This document shows positions 23,852 through 32,335 of a stretch of 35,069 nt of DNA, piece after piece. Below the pieces are notes generated by a model that was not told the origin of the DNA, searched no databases, and saw only the letters and a list, made by a program, of their open reading frames with translations. Source of the stretch: Pseudonocardiales bacterium (GTDB lineage: Bacteria > Actinomycetota > Actinomycetes > Mycobacteriales > Pseudonocardiaceae); contig QHBZ01000151.1 of the NCBI GenBank assembly GCA_003244055.1, positions 1-35,069 of the forward strand, written 5' to 3'. The stretch's first letter is position 1; the number at the start of each line of letters is the position of its first letter. The position numbers and the translations under genes were made by a program.

Positions 23852-23912
23852 GATCACGGTTTGTGTGCCAACGGCGACACATACTCTCGTGGTCGGCACA
23901 CAAACCGCGATC
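23852..23912. repeat. 18-bp inverted repeat upstream of the decayed copy
   Basis: GATCACGGTTTGTGTGCC at 23852-23869 pairs with GGCACACAAACCGCGATC at 23895-23912 with one mismatch; the 25-nt loop holds a further weak pairing (GACAC/GTGGTC). It takes the place of the conserved cassette promoter. It could be an operator, a transcript hairpin, or a remnant of a small mobile element; no transposase lies nearby. Confidence 0.6.
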
Positions 23913-23981
23913 TTCATGTCGCTGCGACCGCGCGCTGAGCGCCGTGGTCGCAAGTGCCGTTGCAGCAGGAGGCGTCATACC

Positions 23982-24020
23982 AGTGGGAGGGGTGGCCATG
24001 ACCTGGCCACCCCTCCCACT
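23982..24020 (-). terminator. Perfect hairpin after peptide gene 3
   Basis: AGTGGGAGGGGTGGCCA pairs perfectly with TGGCCACCCCTCCCACT over 17 bp, with a 5-nt loop, 47 bp after the stop of peptide gene 3. It is the strongest hairpin in the island and lacks a U-tract. Confidence 0.78.
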
Positions 24021-24066
24021 AAACGGCGCGCCGCGATCAGCTGATCGCTAGTGGCGCCAACTCAGG

Positions 24067-24339
24067 TCAGCTTCCAACTTTTCCACCTGCACCGCCGTCG
24101 GCGGCACCGCCCGCGCCACCGACGCCGTCACCGGCACTGTTGGTCTGGTCACCGAAGAGGTTGATGTTCAAGAGGTTGATACCCAGGCCTCCCCGGCCGA
24201 CGCCGCCAGTGCCACCGTGGCCGCCGTTGCCGCCCCGGCCGCCGCCCTCACCGGCACTGAACATCGACATCACGGTGCGGGCCGGCAGCAGCTCCACGTG
24301 CTGCCCATCGATCTCCGCAAAGCTCAACGCATCAGACAT
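24067..24339 (-). CDS. Gly-rich leader peptide family, copy 3
   Basis: A 90-aa protein with leader MSDALSFAEIDGQHVELLPA, then RTVMSMFSAGEGG. The Gly-rich stretch GRGGNGGHGGTGGVGRGG precedes the core LGINLLNINLFGDQTN, and the tail ends GGKVGS. The ATG at 24339 lies 5 nt after AGGAGG. A TTG directly upstream is in frame but less likely. It differs from copy 2 mainly in the Gly-rich segments, as expected if the leader and the LNLLNINLFGDQTN core are under constraint. Confidence 0.85.
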   Translation of the reverse strand: MSDALSFAEIDGQHVELLPARTVMSMFSAGEGGGRGGNGGHGGTGGVGRGGLGINLLNINLFGDQTNSAGDGVGGAGGAADGGAGGKVGS

Positions 24340-24467
24340 CAAATCCTCCTAGGAAAGGTGGTCCCAGAGATCCGGGACGATAATTGCTTCATCGGCGGCA
24401 TTACCGATTCGGCAACACATACTCTGCCCCCGGTATGGTCACAGGGCAATCAGTAGTAACACCTAAC
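24340..24467 (-). promoter_or_regulatory. Conserved upstream region of peptide gene 3
   Basis: It contains CTAGGAGG next to the start, a short TCCC/GGGA hairpin, the inverted repeat ATCGG (24391-24395) / CCGAT (24404-24408) running into CCGATTCGG, and the block GGCAATCAGTAG (24445-24456) followed by TAACTC. Confidence 0.65.
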
Positions 24468-24593
24468 TCGTCCCAGTGTGCTACCTATGCAACGGACCGC
24501 AGGCAGTGAACTTGTCTTTCGAATACGTAGTCAGCAACATTTCGCGCCGTACATTTCGTCGGCGCGTGTACGTACTGCCGAGCACAGCATGCC

Positions 24594-24623
24594 GGGAGGG
24601 GCAACCGGGCGGCCGCCCCTCCC
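24594..24623 (-). terminator. Hairpin after peptide gene 4
   Basis: GGGAGGGGC pairs with GCCCCTCCC over 9 bp with a 12-nt loop, 55 bp after the stop of peptide gene 4. Confidence 0.65.
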
Positions 24624-24677
24624 CTAAACACCCACGCCGAAGCGATGGCGCTGCTGCGCTGGAACAAAATGGTCGAC

Positions 24678-24977
24678 TCAGGACTCGGACTCGCCAGCAC
24701 CACCGGTAGCGGGACCACCGTCGGCAGTGCCGCTGGCGGCACCGGCGCCGCCGGTGAGGTTGTTGTACACGTCGCCCTCGGTGTAGAACCAGCCACCGGT
24801 CAACTCCGCCTTGCCACTGCCCGCGCCGCCCGTGCCACTGGTGCCGCCGGCGCCGCCGTTGCCGGCGTCACCGCCCTTGGAGCCGCTGCCGGTGCTGAAC
24901 ATCGACAGGACGGTGCGGGCCGGCAGCAGCTCCACGTGCTGCCCATCGATCTCCGCAAAGCTCACTGCATCAGACAT
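24678..24977 (-). CDS. Gly-rich leader peptide family, copy 4 (divergent core)
   Basis: A 99-aa protein with the family leader (MSDAVSFAEIDGQ, ELLPARTVLSMFS). The Gly/Ser/Thr-rich stretch that follows is longer than in the other copies. The LNLLNINLFGDQTN core is replaced by AELTGGWFYTEGDVYNNLTGG, and the C-terminus is acidic (GGAGESES). So the leader is shared while the putative product part differs, as in multi-precursor peptide systems. The ATG at 24977 lies 4 nt after AGGAGG. No Cys is present. It is the first cassette of the array in transcription order. Confidence 0.83.
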   Translation of the reverse strand: MSDAVSFAEIDGQHVELLPARTVLSMFSTGSGSKGGDAGNGGAGGTSGTGGAGSGKAELTGGWFYTEGDVYNNLTGGAGAASGTADGGPATGGAGESES

Positions 24978-25110
24978 AAGTCCTCCTAGGAAAGGTAAGT
25001 CCCGGTGACCCGGGCACATGAAACCACCTCATCGGTGACAATTACCGATTCAGTACCACACACCCTGCCGAGAAGTAACGTCATGCGGCAATCGGTAGTC
25101 GCACGTAAAT
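24978..25110 (-). promoter_or_regulatory. Conserved upstream region of peptide gene 4
   Basis: It contains CTAGGAGG next to the start, a CCCGG/CCGGG hairpin near 25003-25015, the inverted repeat ATCGGT (25031-25036) / ACCGAT (25044-25049), and the block GGCAATCGGTAG (25087-25098) followed by TAAATC. Confidence 0.63.
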
Positions 25111-25221
25111 CCCTGGGTCGAGTACCTAGCAGCGGAGTCACTTTTCCAACACGTAGTCAGTGGAAATATTTTACCGAGATCGCGGGCATCGGTTACCAAC
25201 GCCGCATCGCCGACTAGGACC

Positions 25222-25238
25222 CCCGGGGCCCGCCCGGG
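25222..25238 (-). terminator. Short GC hairpin after adnB
   Basis: CCCGGG, 5-nt loop, CCCGGG, 27 bp after the adnB stop codon. It is short and has no U-tract, so it is only a candidate. Confidence 0.35.
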
Positions 25239-25264
25239 AAGGCCAACCTCGGGCCGGCGCCGAG

Positions 25265-28200
25265 TCAGCCGACCGGGATCGTGCGCAACAGATCGCACAA
25301 TCCGTCGGCGTCGAGCAGGTCTGCGGGTTGCACCGTTCGGTTGTCACGGACATAGTGAAATGCCGCCCGCACCAGCCGCAGCGGCGCACCGACCAGCGCT
25401 GACCAGGCCAACCGGTAGGCGGCGAGTTGCACGCTCACAGCGCGCAGCGTGACCGCGTCGGGCACCGCCCCGGTCTTCCAGTCGACCACTGTCCAGCCAC
25501 CGTCAGGATCGGCGAACACGGCATCCATCCGGCCACGCACGCCCACCCCGTCCATCACGGTTTCAAATGGCACCTCGACATCGTGGGGGCTACGTGCCGC
25601 CCACTCGCTGGACAGGAAAGCCGCTTGGAGCAAGCCGAGTTCGGCGTTCGGGGCGGCACCCTCATCGGCGGCGCCGGGCAACTCGTCGTGATCGATCAGT
25701 CGCGTGCAGTCGAACCGGCGTTCCAACCACGCATGAAAGGCGGTACCGCGGCGGGCCATCGGATTCGGTGGGAACGGCAGCGGCCTGCGCAGCCGCGCGG
25801 CCAGCGCCGACGAGTCCGCAGCGAGCTCCACAAGCTGGCTCACCGACAGGTGCGCGGGCAGCACGACGTGTTGCGCAGCGCGGCGGGCGTCCCGCTCGGC
25901 GAGCAGCACGTCGATCTCGCGCTGCCAACCCGCCGCACCGCCCCTGGGCGAGGGGCGATCGGCGGTTGCCAGCACCAGCGCATCGCGCACCAGCTGGGCG
26001 CCCTCGGCGACTGCCTCGCGCCGCGGGCCCAGCGGGTCGGCCGGCGTGGACTTGCGCCGCGGTTCGGTGTCCAGCGGGTTCGGCTCGCCCTCGGCGGGGG
26101 CCGCGGCCCAATGGTCGATCACACAGTGTTCGACGTCACGGATCTCCAACAGGAAGTCCGACGGCGACCGGGGCGTGCTGGTGCCCTCGCCCCAATGGTG
26201 GCTACTCACCAGCAGGATCTGCTCTGCCCGGGTAAGCGCGACATACATCAGCCGACGTTCCTCTGTCAGCCTGCGGGCGTCGAAGGCGGCCTCATGGTCC
26301 GCGACGGCCACGGCGACCTCCTTCTGGTCAGCTCCGGCGGGCAGCGCGAGATCGGGCAGATCTACCCGGTCGCCACGCAGCGTGACCGGCAGCTCGGTGA
26401 CCGTCCGCAACCACGACGAGCTCTTCTTGGCTGCCGGGAACACCCCATCCACCAGATGTGGGACGGCCACCAGCTGCCATTCCAGACCTTTGGCCGCATG
26501 CACGGTCAGGACCTGCACGCGGTCGTGGGCGACCTCGACCTCGCCCGACTCCAGACCATCTTCGGCTTCCTCGGCGGTGGCCAGGTAGTCCAGCAGCGCG
26601 GGTAGGCCGGCCAGCGGGCTGGCCGCGGCGAAGTCCGCGACCACGCTGGCGAAGGCGTCCAAGTGGGCCCGGCCAGCGGGGCCGGGACGGGCCAACGACT
26701 CGATGTCGAGAAGTAGGGTCCGTTCGGCGTCGGCAACCAGATCGGTCAACGGCTGGGTGACGCGGTGTCGCAACGCCCGCAGCTCCACAGCCAGGGCGTG
26801 CAGCCGTTGGTAGCCCAGCTCGGAGTATCGGGCCGGATCGCCGGGCGAATCCAGCGCGTCTACCAGCCCCGCCTGGTCGACAGGTTCCCCAGGTAGCTCG
26901 CCGGGCATGGCAGCCAGCACCTGTTGCGGGGCGCTGCCCGCACTGCCGGTGTCCTGGCCCGGTGGGGTCCAGGGATCTATCGCCAGCTCTCGCGCACGAC
27001 GCCACAGCGCGGCCAGATCCGCCGCGCCGAGGCGCCACCGCGCACCAGTCAGTAGCCGCGCCGCCGCGGTGCCGGCCAGCGGATCGACGAGCAACCGCAG
27101 CACGCTGACCAGGTCGCGGACCTCTGGCGCGTCCAGCAACCCGCCCAGGCCCACCACCTCGACGGCGACATCGCGGGCGCGTAACGCGGCGGCCAGCGCC
27201 GCCATGTCGGCGCGGCGGCGCACCAGCACCGCGGCGGTCGGTGGGGAGCCCCGGTCCGCTATCGCCGAGAACCAGCGGTCGGCGATGGCGTCGGCAACCC
27301 AGTTCACCTCGGCACGGACGTCGGGCAGCAACGCGCAACGGACCTCACCGGGTTCGGCACCGTCCCGGCAGCGCAACTCGCCGACGCGCACCGGCCGGCC
27401 GCGGAGCTCACCGGAGACCGCGTTGGCTACCGCGAGCACCTCTGGAGGGTTGCGGAAGCTGGTGAGCAGCCCGCGAGTGGCAGCGGGGGTCCCGTCGCCG
27501 CAGGGGAAGTCGGTGGTGAACCGAGGCAGGTTGGCGGCTGAGGCGCCGCGCCAGCCGTAGATCGACTGGCAAGGGTCGCCCACCGCGGTGACCGGGACCG
27601 CGCGCCCAGGTGTAGCGATGCTGCCGAACAACGACCGCAGCAACACCCGTTGGGCGTGCCCGGTGTCCTGATATTCGTCGAGCAGCACGGCGCCGAAGCG
27701 AACCCGCTCGATCGCGCCGACCTCCGGATGGTCACGCGCCAGCTTCGCCGCGATGCTCATCTGATCACCGAAGTCGAGCACGGCCTCGCGCCGCTTGAGC
27801 TCCGTGTAGCGCTCCACCAGCGGCAGAATCGCCAGCCGCGACTGCTGACTGCGCACCACCGACTTGAGATCGGCGCGCAGCGCCCCCCGCTGGCGTGCCG
27901 TCTGCGGCGCCGTGAGCAGTGCCGTCAGCAGCGCCTCGGTGGACTCCCGCAGCTGCTCCGGCTCGCACAAGTGCTCGGCAAGCTGCCCAGCCAGCCCGAG
28001 CAGCCAACCGGTGACCGTGTGCGGCACCTTCCCGTCGAGCTCCAGGTCCGGCTCCCAGCCGGCGGTCACCCGGTGCGCGAGCTGCCACGCGCCGGTCTCC
28101 GTGAGCAGCCGGGCCCCCGGGTCGGTCGGCAGCCGCAGCGCATGCTCAGCAACCAGCCGGCCAGCGTAGGCATGGTAGGTCAACACGGTGGCGTCGCCGG

Positions 28201-28546
28201 CCAGCACCGCGGCCCTACGCTGCCCGGTGGCGTCGAGTCGATCCAGCACCGCCGAACCGGCGAGCCGGCGCAGCCGGGTCCGGACCCGCTCGGCGAGCTG
28301 CTGCGCCGCCTTGCGGGTGAATGTCAGGCCGAGCACGCCCTCGGGGGTGGTGTACCCGTTGGCCACCAACCACACCACCCGGGCGGCCATCGTCTCGGTC
28401 TTACCGGATCCGGCGCCGGCGACCACGAGCGTGGGGCCGCTCGGGTCGGCGGCGATGACGGCGGCCTGCTCCGCGGTGGGGGGCGCGATGCCGAGTTCCG
28501 CAGCGAGCTCGGTGGGCCCGATGCAGCCGCCGGGACTGGTCGTCAT
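25265..28546 (-). CDS. adnB: AdnB subunit of the AdnAB helicase-nuclease
   Basis: A 1093-aa UvrD-like helicase with a C-terminal RecB-type nuclease. Walker A is AGAGSGKT (43-50), motif II is LLDEYQD, motif III GDPCQSIYGWRG, and motif VI YVALTRAEQILL. The nuclease core has MDAVFADPDGGWTVVDWKTG with Asp1022 and Lys1024, followed by QLAAYR. AdnAB resects DNA double-strand breaks in actinobacteria; AdnB is the main motor, and both subunits carry nuclease modules. The start overlaps the adnA stop by 4 nt (ATGA), so the subunits are translationally coupled. All motor and nuclease key residues look intact. Confidence 0.95.
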   Translation of the reverse strand: MTTSPGGCIGPTELAAELGIAPPTAEQAAVIAADPSGPTLVVAGAGSGKTETMAARVVWLVANGYTTPEGVLGLTFTRKAAQQLAERVRTRLRRLAGSAVLDRLDATGQRRAAVLAGDATVLTYHAYAGRLVAEHALRLPTDPGARLLTETGAWQLAHRVTAGWEPDLELDGKVPHTVTGWLLGLAGQLAEHLCEPEQLRESTEALLTALLTAPQTARQRGALRADLKSVVRSQQSRLAILPLVERYTELKRREAVLDFGDQMSIAAKLARDHPEVGAIERVRFGAVLLDEYQDTGHAQRVLLRSLFGSIATPGRAVPVTAVGDPCQSIYGWRGASAANLPRFTTDFPCGDGTPAATRGLLTSFRNPPEVLAVANAVSGELRGRPVRVGELRCRDGAEPGEVRCALLPDVRAEVNWVADAIADRWFSAIADRGSPPTAAVLVRRRADMAALAAALRARDVAVEVVGLGGLLDAPEVRDLVSVLRLLVDPLAGTAAARLLTGARWRLGAADLAALWRRARELAIDPWTPPGQDTGSAGSAPQQVLAAMPGELPGEPVDQAGLVDALDSPGDPARYSELGYQRLHALAVELRALRHRVTQPLTDLVADAERTLLLDIESLARPGPAGRAHLDAFASVVADFAAASPLAGLPALLDYLATAEEAEDGLESGEVEVAHDRVQVLTVHAAKGLEWQLVAVPHLVDGVFPAAKKSSSWLRTVTELPVTLRGDRVDLPDLALPAGADQKEVAVAVADHEAAFDARRLTEERRLMYVALTRAEQILLVSSHHWGEGTSTPRSPSDFLLEIRDVEHCVIDHWAAAPAEGEPNPLDTEPRRKSTPADPLGPRREAVAEGAQLVRDALVLATADRPSPRGGAAGWQREIDVLLAERDARRAAQHVVLPAHLSVSQLVELAADSSALAARLRRPLPFPPNPMARRGTAFHAWLERRFDCTRLIDHDELPGAADEGAAPNAELGLLQAAFLSSEWAARSPHDVEVPFETVMDGVGVRGRMDAVFADPDGGWTVVDWKTGAVPDAVTLRAVSVQLAAYRLAWSALVGAPLRLVRAAFHYVRDNRTVQPADLLDADGLCDLLRTIPVG

Positions 28547-31500
28547 CCCGTCACCTGCCGGCCGGCGTCCTGCAGCGGGCAGGCGATCTTCGCGGGACAG
28601 CGGGTGCAGTCACCGTTGTCGATAGCGACGAACTCCGGTCCCGCCGTGCGGCGGGCGGCCTCACGCACGACCCCGTGCCAGCGCGCCAGGGCGGGCGCGT
28701 CCAATGGCTGCTGGTTGCGCTGCACGGATGTGGCTGTGCGCGCGGAGACTTGGACGATGCGGGCCCCACCGGGTTCCGCAGACAGGCCGTGTCCGGCGAA
28801 GGCACCATGGGCAGCGGCAAGCTGGTAGATGGCCAACTGCGCGTGATCCTCCGCGGCCTCCTTGCTGATCGGGATCTTGCTGCTCTTCACATCGACGATC
28901 ACGGGGCGGCCCTCACGGTCACATTCCAGCCGGTCCACTCGCCCGCGGAGCAGTACAGCTGTGTCGTCAGCAGGTTGGCCACCTGGGTCGTCAGCTGGGC
29001 CGCCAGCGGGTGGCAGCTCTACCTCGATCTCCTGCTCACAACCGACTTCGGTGAGCTCGCCCCGGCTCTCCCGCCACCAGAGGCGGAACATCGCGACCAT
29101 TTGGCGCACCCGCTGCTGCTCGGCGCGGGAATACCACGGGGCACCCGCGTCAACGCCGGCCCAGGCGTGGCTCAGGGCCTGGTCGAGCTGCTCATCGGTG
29201 GCACCGGCCGCCGCCGCCTGGACCAACCTGTGCACCAGCGACCCGGTGATCGCAGGCAGGGTCCGGACGTCCTCGCCACCGTGACGGGTGAGCAGCCAGC
29301 GCAATGGGCAGCTCGAGACCAGCTCCACCAGCGATGGTGACACCCAGGCCGGCTCACCGGGCTCCCGCAGCGGAGCGTCACTTGACGGCAGCCCCAGCCC
29401 ATACCAGGCATCGGGGTGCGCGCCAGGTACCCGAGCTTGCGCCAGCTGCGCCAAACCGGTCGCAGCGCTGCGCCGCCGCTCGCGGCTCTCGGCCGGATCG
29501 CAACATATCCGCCGCAGCTCGGCAACGAGTTCGGGAAGGATCAGACCCCGTTCCCGGGGGGCGACCGGTCGCTCGTGCATCGGTGTGTCGGCGCAGTCAA
29601 TCTCGTCGAGGAACCGTGACGGCTGTTCGTCGTCCCCGCGCACCGCACTGACCAGCAACCGATGCCGGGCGCGGCTGGCTGCTACCAGCAGTAGCCGTCG
29701 TTCGTCGGCCAGTAGCGGTGCGGTACGCGACACCGTGGTGGCGTCGATGCCCGTGGTGACGTCGATCAGATGCTCCACGCCGAGCAGGGAACCGCGCAGC
29801 CGCAGGTCCGGCCAACTACCCTCCTGCACTCCAGGCACCGCGACGAGTGACCATTCACGGCCGGCCGCGGCATGCACGGTGAGCACGCTGACCGACTCGC
29901 CCTGTGGCGAACGCGCGGCCAGCGAGTCACCGGATATCTGCTGATCAGCGAGGTAGTCGCAGAAACCGAGCACGCCGGCTGGGCCGCCATCGGCGCCGGG
30001 TAGGCGATCGGCGTACCGGGCGGCGGCGTCGAACAACCCGACCACAGCGTCGAGATCCCGATCGGCCTGTAGCCCGGCCGTGCCGCCGCGGGCCGCGGTG
30101 GCGGCCCAGCGCTTCGCGAGCCCACTGGCCTGCCACACCTGCCACAGCACTTCCTCAGCGCTGTCCCCACGCGCAGCCGCCCTGGCCGCAGCGGTCAGCA
30201 GCTGCGCCAACCGTCTGGCCGGCGCAGCGGTGCGCTCGTCAAGACCATCCAGCGGGCTTCGGCTTCCCTCAGCTGACTCGGAGTCCGCCCGCAGCACGCC
30301 GATCAGTAGAGCGCCGCTGGTCCTCGTGCCCTCAACGGCGAGCTCACGATGCCGCAGCTCCCGGCGCAGCCGGCGCAACACCAGCGGGTCAGCCCCGCAC
30401 AGCGGAGAGGTCAGCAGCGCAACCGCCGTCTCTTCGTCGAGGGCACCAGGGTGTACCGCGCAGCGCAACACCCACAGCATCGGCAGCACCGCACCCTGTC
30501 GGGCCACCGGCGCCTCCTCCCGCGGCGCCGCCACCGGCACGCCCGCCGCGAGCAGCGCCCGGCGAAGCACCGGCAGCGCCCGCCCGGTGGAGCGCACCAC
30601 TACCGCCATATCCGACCAGGCCACCCCGTCCAGCAAGTGGGCACGGCGAAGCTGATTGGCCACCCAGGAAGCCTCGGTGGCGGCGGAGCCGAACAGTCGA
30701 ACGGTGACGTCTCCATCGGGCTGCTGCCCGGGGGGGCCGTGCAGGCTGGCACGTGGGCCCGGCAGCCGGCCGGCGAGCCGGGATACCGCGGCCCGCACCG
30801 CCGGAGCCATCCGGTGGTCGGTGCACAGCCGGATGGCCGCGGACCCCACGCTGGTGAGCAGGGCAGGGTCCGCGCCGCGGAAGGAGAAGACCGTCTGGTC
30901 AGGATCGCCGAGCAGCAGCAGCTCATGCGCGCTGGCGCCGAGCCGGGACACCAAGGCGGCTTGCAACGGGTCGAGGTGCTGGGCATCGTCGACGATCAGG
31001 TGCCGCACCCGGTCGGATTCCCTGCGCATCACCTCGGCGTCGGTGTCAAGCACCAGCAGCGCGGCCGACACGAGCTCGGCGGCGTCCAGCGCAGGCGCGG
31101 TGGCTTGCGGGGCGGCGGTGCCCACCGACCCGCGTAGCAGCATGACCTGCTCGTAGCTGCGGAAGAAGCGTCCGGCGGCCACCCACTCGTCGCGCCCATG
31201 GGCGCGGCCCAGCGAGATGAGATCCTCCGGCGCCAGCCCGCGTTCCGCAGCGCGCATGAGCAGATCACGCAGCTCAGCGGCGAAGGCCGGCAGGCTCAGC
31301 GCCGGACGTAGCCGCGCCGGCCAGGCCCGACCGCCGGCCGCACGCTCGCCCGCGAGCAGTTCCCGGATCACCACGTCCTGATCGGGGCCGGACAGCAACC
31401 GGGGGGGCGGCAGATCATGCAGCGCCGCCTGCATGCGCAGCACGGCGAAGGCGTAGGAGTGCACGGTGCGCACCAGCGGTTCGCGCACGGTCGGCGTGAC

Positions 31501-31773
31501 ACCCTGCGCGACGAGCCGCTCCACGATGCGTTCCCGCAGGTCGGCTGCGGCCCGGCGGCTGGAGGTGAGCACCAGCACCCGCTCGGGATCCACCCCACGA
31601 AGCACCCGATCAGCGACGGTATGCGCGACGAGGGTGGTCTTGCCAGTGCCCGGGCCGCCCAGCACCCGCAGCGGCCCGCCAGGGTGTGCCAACACCCCGC
31701 GAGCGTCTGGACCCCACACGGCCGCCTGCGCCGCGGCGGTGACGGAACGAACCAAGGTGGCCACGGAGCGCAT
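28543..31773 (-). CDS. adnA: AdnA subunit of the AdnAB helicase-nuclease
   Basis: A 1076-aa partner of AdnB. Walker A is GGPGTGKT (39-46), motif II is LIVDDAQHLDPLQ, motif III GDPDQTVFSFRGADP, and motif VI LVAASRARHRLL. The C-terminal nuclease module contains VIVDVKSSKIPISKEAAEDHAQLAIYQLAA. Cys1056, Cys1059 and Cys1065 (CTRCPAKIAC), together with the Cys of SCPLRWLLT near residue 825, fit the 4Fe-4S staple of AddB/AdnA-type nucleases. The ATG at 31773 has no strong ribosome-binding site. An alkyltransferase-like gene is divergent 47 bp upstream. The order adnA-adnB matches Rv3202c-Rv3201c. Confidence 0.94.
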   Translation of the reverse strand: MRSVATLVRSVTAAAQAAVWGPDARGVLAHPGGPLRVLGGPGTGKTTLVAHTVADRVLRGVDPERVLVLTSSRRAAADLRERIVERLVAQGVTPTVREPLVRTVHSYAFAVLRMQAALHDLPPPRLLSGPDQDVVIRELLAGERAAGGRAWPARLRPALSLPAFAAELRDLLMRAAERGLAPEDLISLGRAHGRDEWVAAGRFFRSYEQVMLLRGSVGTAAPQATAPALDAAELVSAALLVLDTDAEVMRRESDRVRHLIVDDAQHLDPLQAALVSRLGASAHELLLLGDPDQTVFSFRGADPALLTSVGSAAIRLCTDHRMAPAVRAAVSRLAGRLPGPRASLHGPPGQQPDGDVTVRLFGSAATEASWVANQLRRAHLLDGVAWSDMAVVVRSTGRALPVLRRALLAAGVPVAAPREEAPVARQGAVLPMLWVLRCAVHPGALDEETAVALLTSPLCGADPLVLRRLRRELRHRELAVEGTRTSGALLIGVLRADSESAEGSRSPLDGLDERTAAPARRLAQLLTAAARAAARGDSAEEVLWQVWQASGLAKRWAATAARGGTAGLQADRDLDAVVGLFDAAARYADRLPGADGGPAGVLGFCDYLADQQISGDSLAARSPQGESVSVLTVHAAAGREWSLVAVPGVQEGSWPDLRLRGSLLGVEHLIDVTTGIDATTVSRTAPLLADERRLLLVAASRARHRLLVSAVRGDDEQPSRFLDEIDCADTPMHERPVAPRERGLILPELVAELRRICCDPAESRERRRSAATGLAQLAQARVPGAHPDAWYGLGLPSSDAPLREPGEPAWVSPSLVELVSSCPLRWLLTRHGGEDVRTLPAITGSLVHRLVQAAAAGATDEQLDQALSHAWAGVDAGAPWYSRAEQQRVRQMVAMFRLWWRESRGELTEVGCEQEIEVELPPAGGPADDPGGQPADDTAVLLRGRVDRLECDREGRPVIVDVKSSKIPISKEAAEDHAQLAIYQLAAAHGAFAGHGLSAEPGGARIVQVSARTATSVQRNQQPLDAPALARWHGVVREAARRTAGPEFVAIDNGDCTRCPAKIACPLQDAGRQVTG

Positions 31774-31820
31774 GCAACCACGCCCCCCCGACAGCCCGCG
31801 GTGCGGGAGTATGGCCGGCG

Positions 31821-32111
31821 ATGGACGACGAGGATCTGGAACGAGTACGCGGTGTGGTGGCCGCTATCCCTTCGGGATCGGTACTCGCCTACGGGCAGGT
31901 CGCCGCGCGCGCCGGTCTCCCGGGCCGGGCCCGGCTGGTCGGGCGGATCCTCGCCGAGGACGGCCACGACCTGCCCTGGCACCGCGTCCTACGCGCCGAC
32001 GGCACCCCCGCGCCACACCTCGCCGCCGAGCAACTGGCCCGGCTACGCGCCGAAGGCGTACTGGCCGAGGGAGGCCGGATCCCGATGCACCGCTACCGCG
32101 CTAATCATTAA
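31821..32111 (+). CDS. Alkyltransferase-like (ATL) DNA repair protein
   Basis: A 96-aa protein with the MGMT DNA-binding fold. The winged-helix region is PSGSVLAYGQVAARAGLPGRARLVGRIL (about 17-44), and the active-site loop reads PWHRV (about 52-56), where Trp replaces the acceptor Cys of PCHRV in true O6-alkylguanine transferases. It can therefore recognise alkylated guanine but not remove the group, and would hand it to nucleotide excision repair. The ATG at 31821 has GGGAG 11 nt upstream. It is divergent from adnA and corresponds to Rv3204. Confidence 0.93.
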   Translation: MDDEDLERVRGVVAAIPSGSVLAYGQVAARAGLPGRARLVGRILAEDGHDLPWHRVLRADGTPAPHLAAEQLARLRAEGVLAEGGRIPMHRYRANH

Positions 32112-32335
32112 CCGGACACACTCCTGCGCCGTGCCGCCGCTTCCGTCTTCGGTGAACTCAGCACCAGAGTCGTCGCAACCCGGCCGAACAGCTCTGCTGT
32201 TGAGTTCGGGAAGCGGGGAGTAGCGCGGCAGCGGCGTTTTCGTCCGATTCTTTTCGGAAGTGACGCCGGGGGAAGGACCGCATTCCCACCGCGCTGATCG
32301 CCATGGTCGACCTGCAGGATTGATCACGGTGTGAC

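Noticed and set aside
22531-24977. Reading the Gly-rich proteins as PE_PGRS-like antigens
   Set aside because: They lack the PE domain and have a distinct conserved leader; the Gly-rich repeats are only superficially similar.
22531-24977. Class I-IV lanthipeptide or sactipeptide precursors
   Set aside because: No Cys occurs in any copy, and no LanB/C/M or radical SAM gene is found in the window.
23000-25100. The repeated cassettes as a CRISPR array
   Set aside because: The repeated units are coding genes with regulatory flanks of over 100 bp, not short identical repeats with unique spacers of constant length.
27650-28828. A 392-codon plus-strand frame antisense to adnB/adnA, and a similar one at 25427-26605
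   Set aside because: Both are shadows of the helicase genes; composition is dominated by Arg/Gln/Gly/His and no start signals are seen.
31821-32111. An active O6-methylguanine-DNA methyltransferase
   Set aside because: The acceptor Cys is replaced by Trp (PWHRV), so only an alkyltransferase-like role fits.
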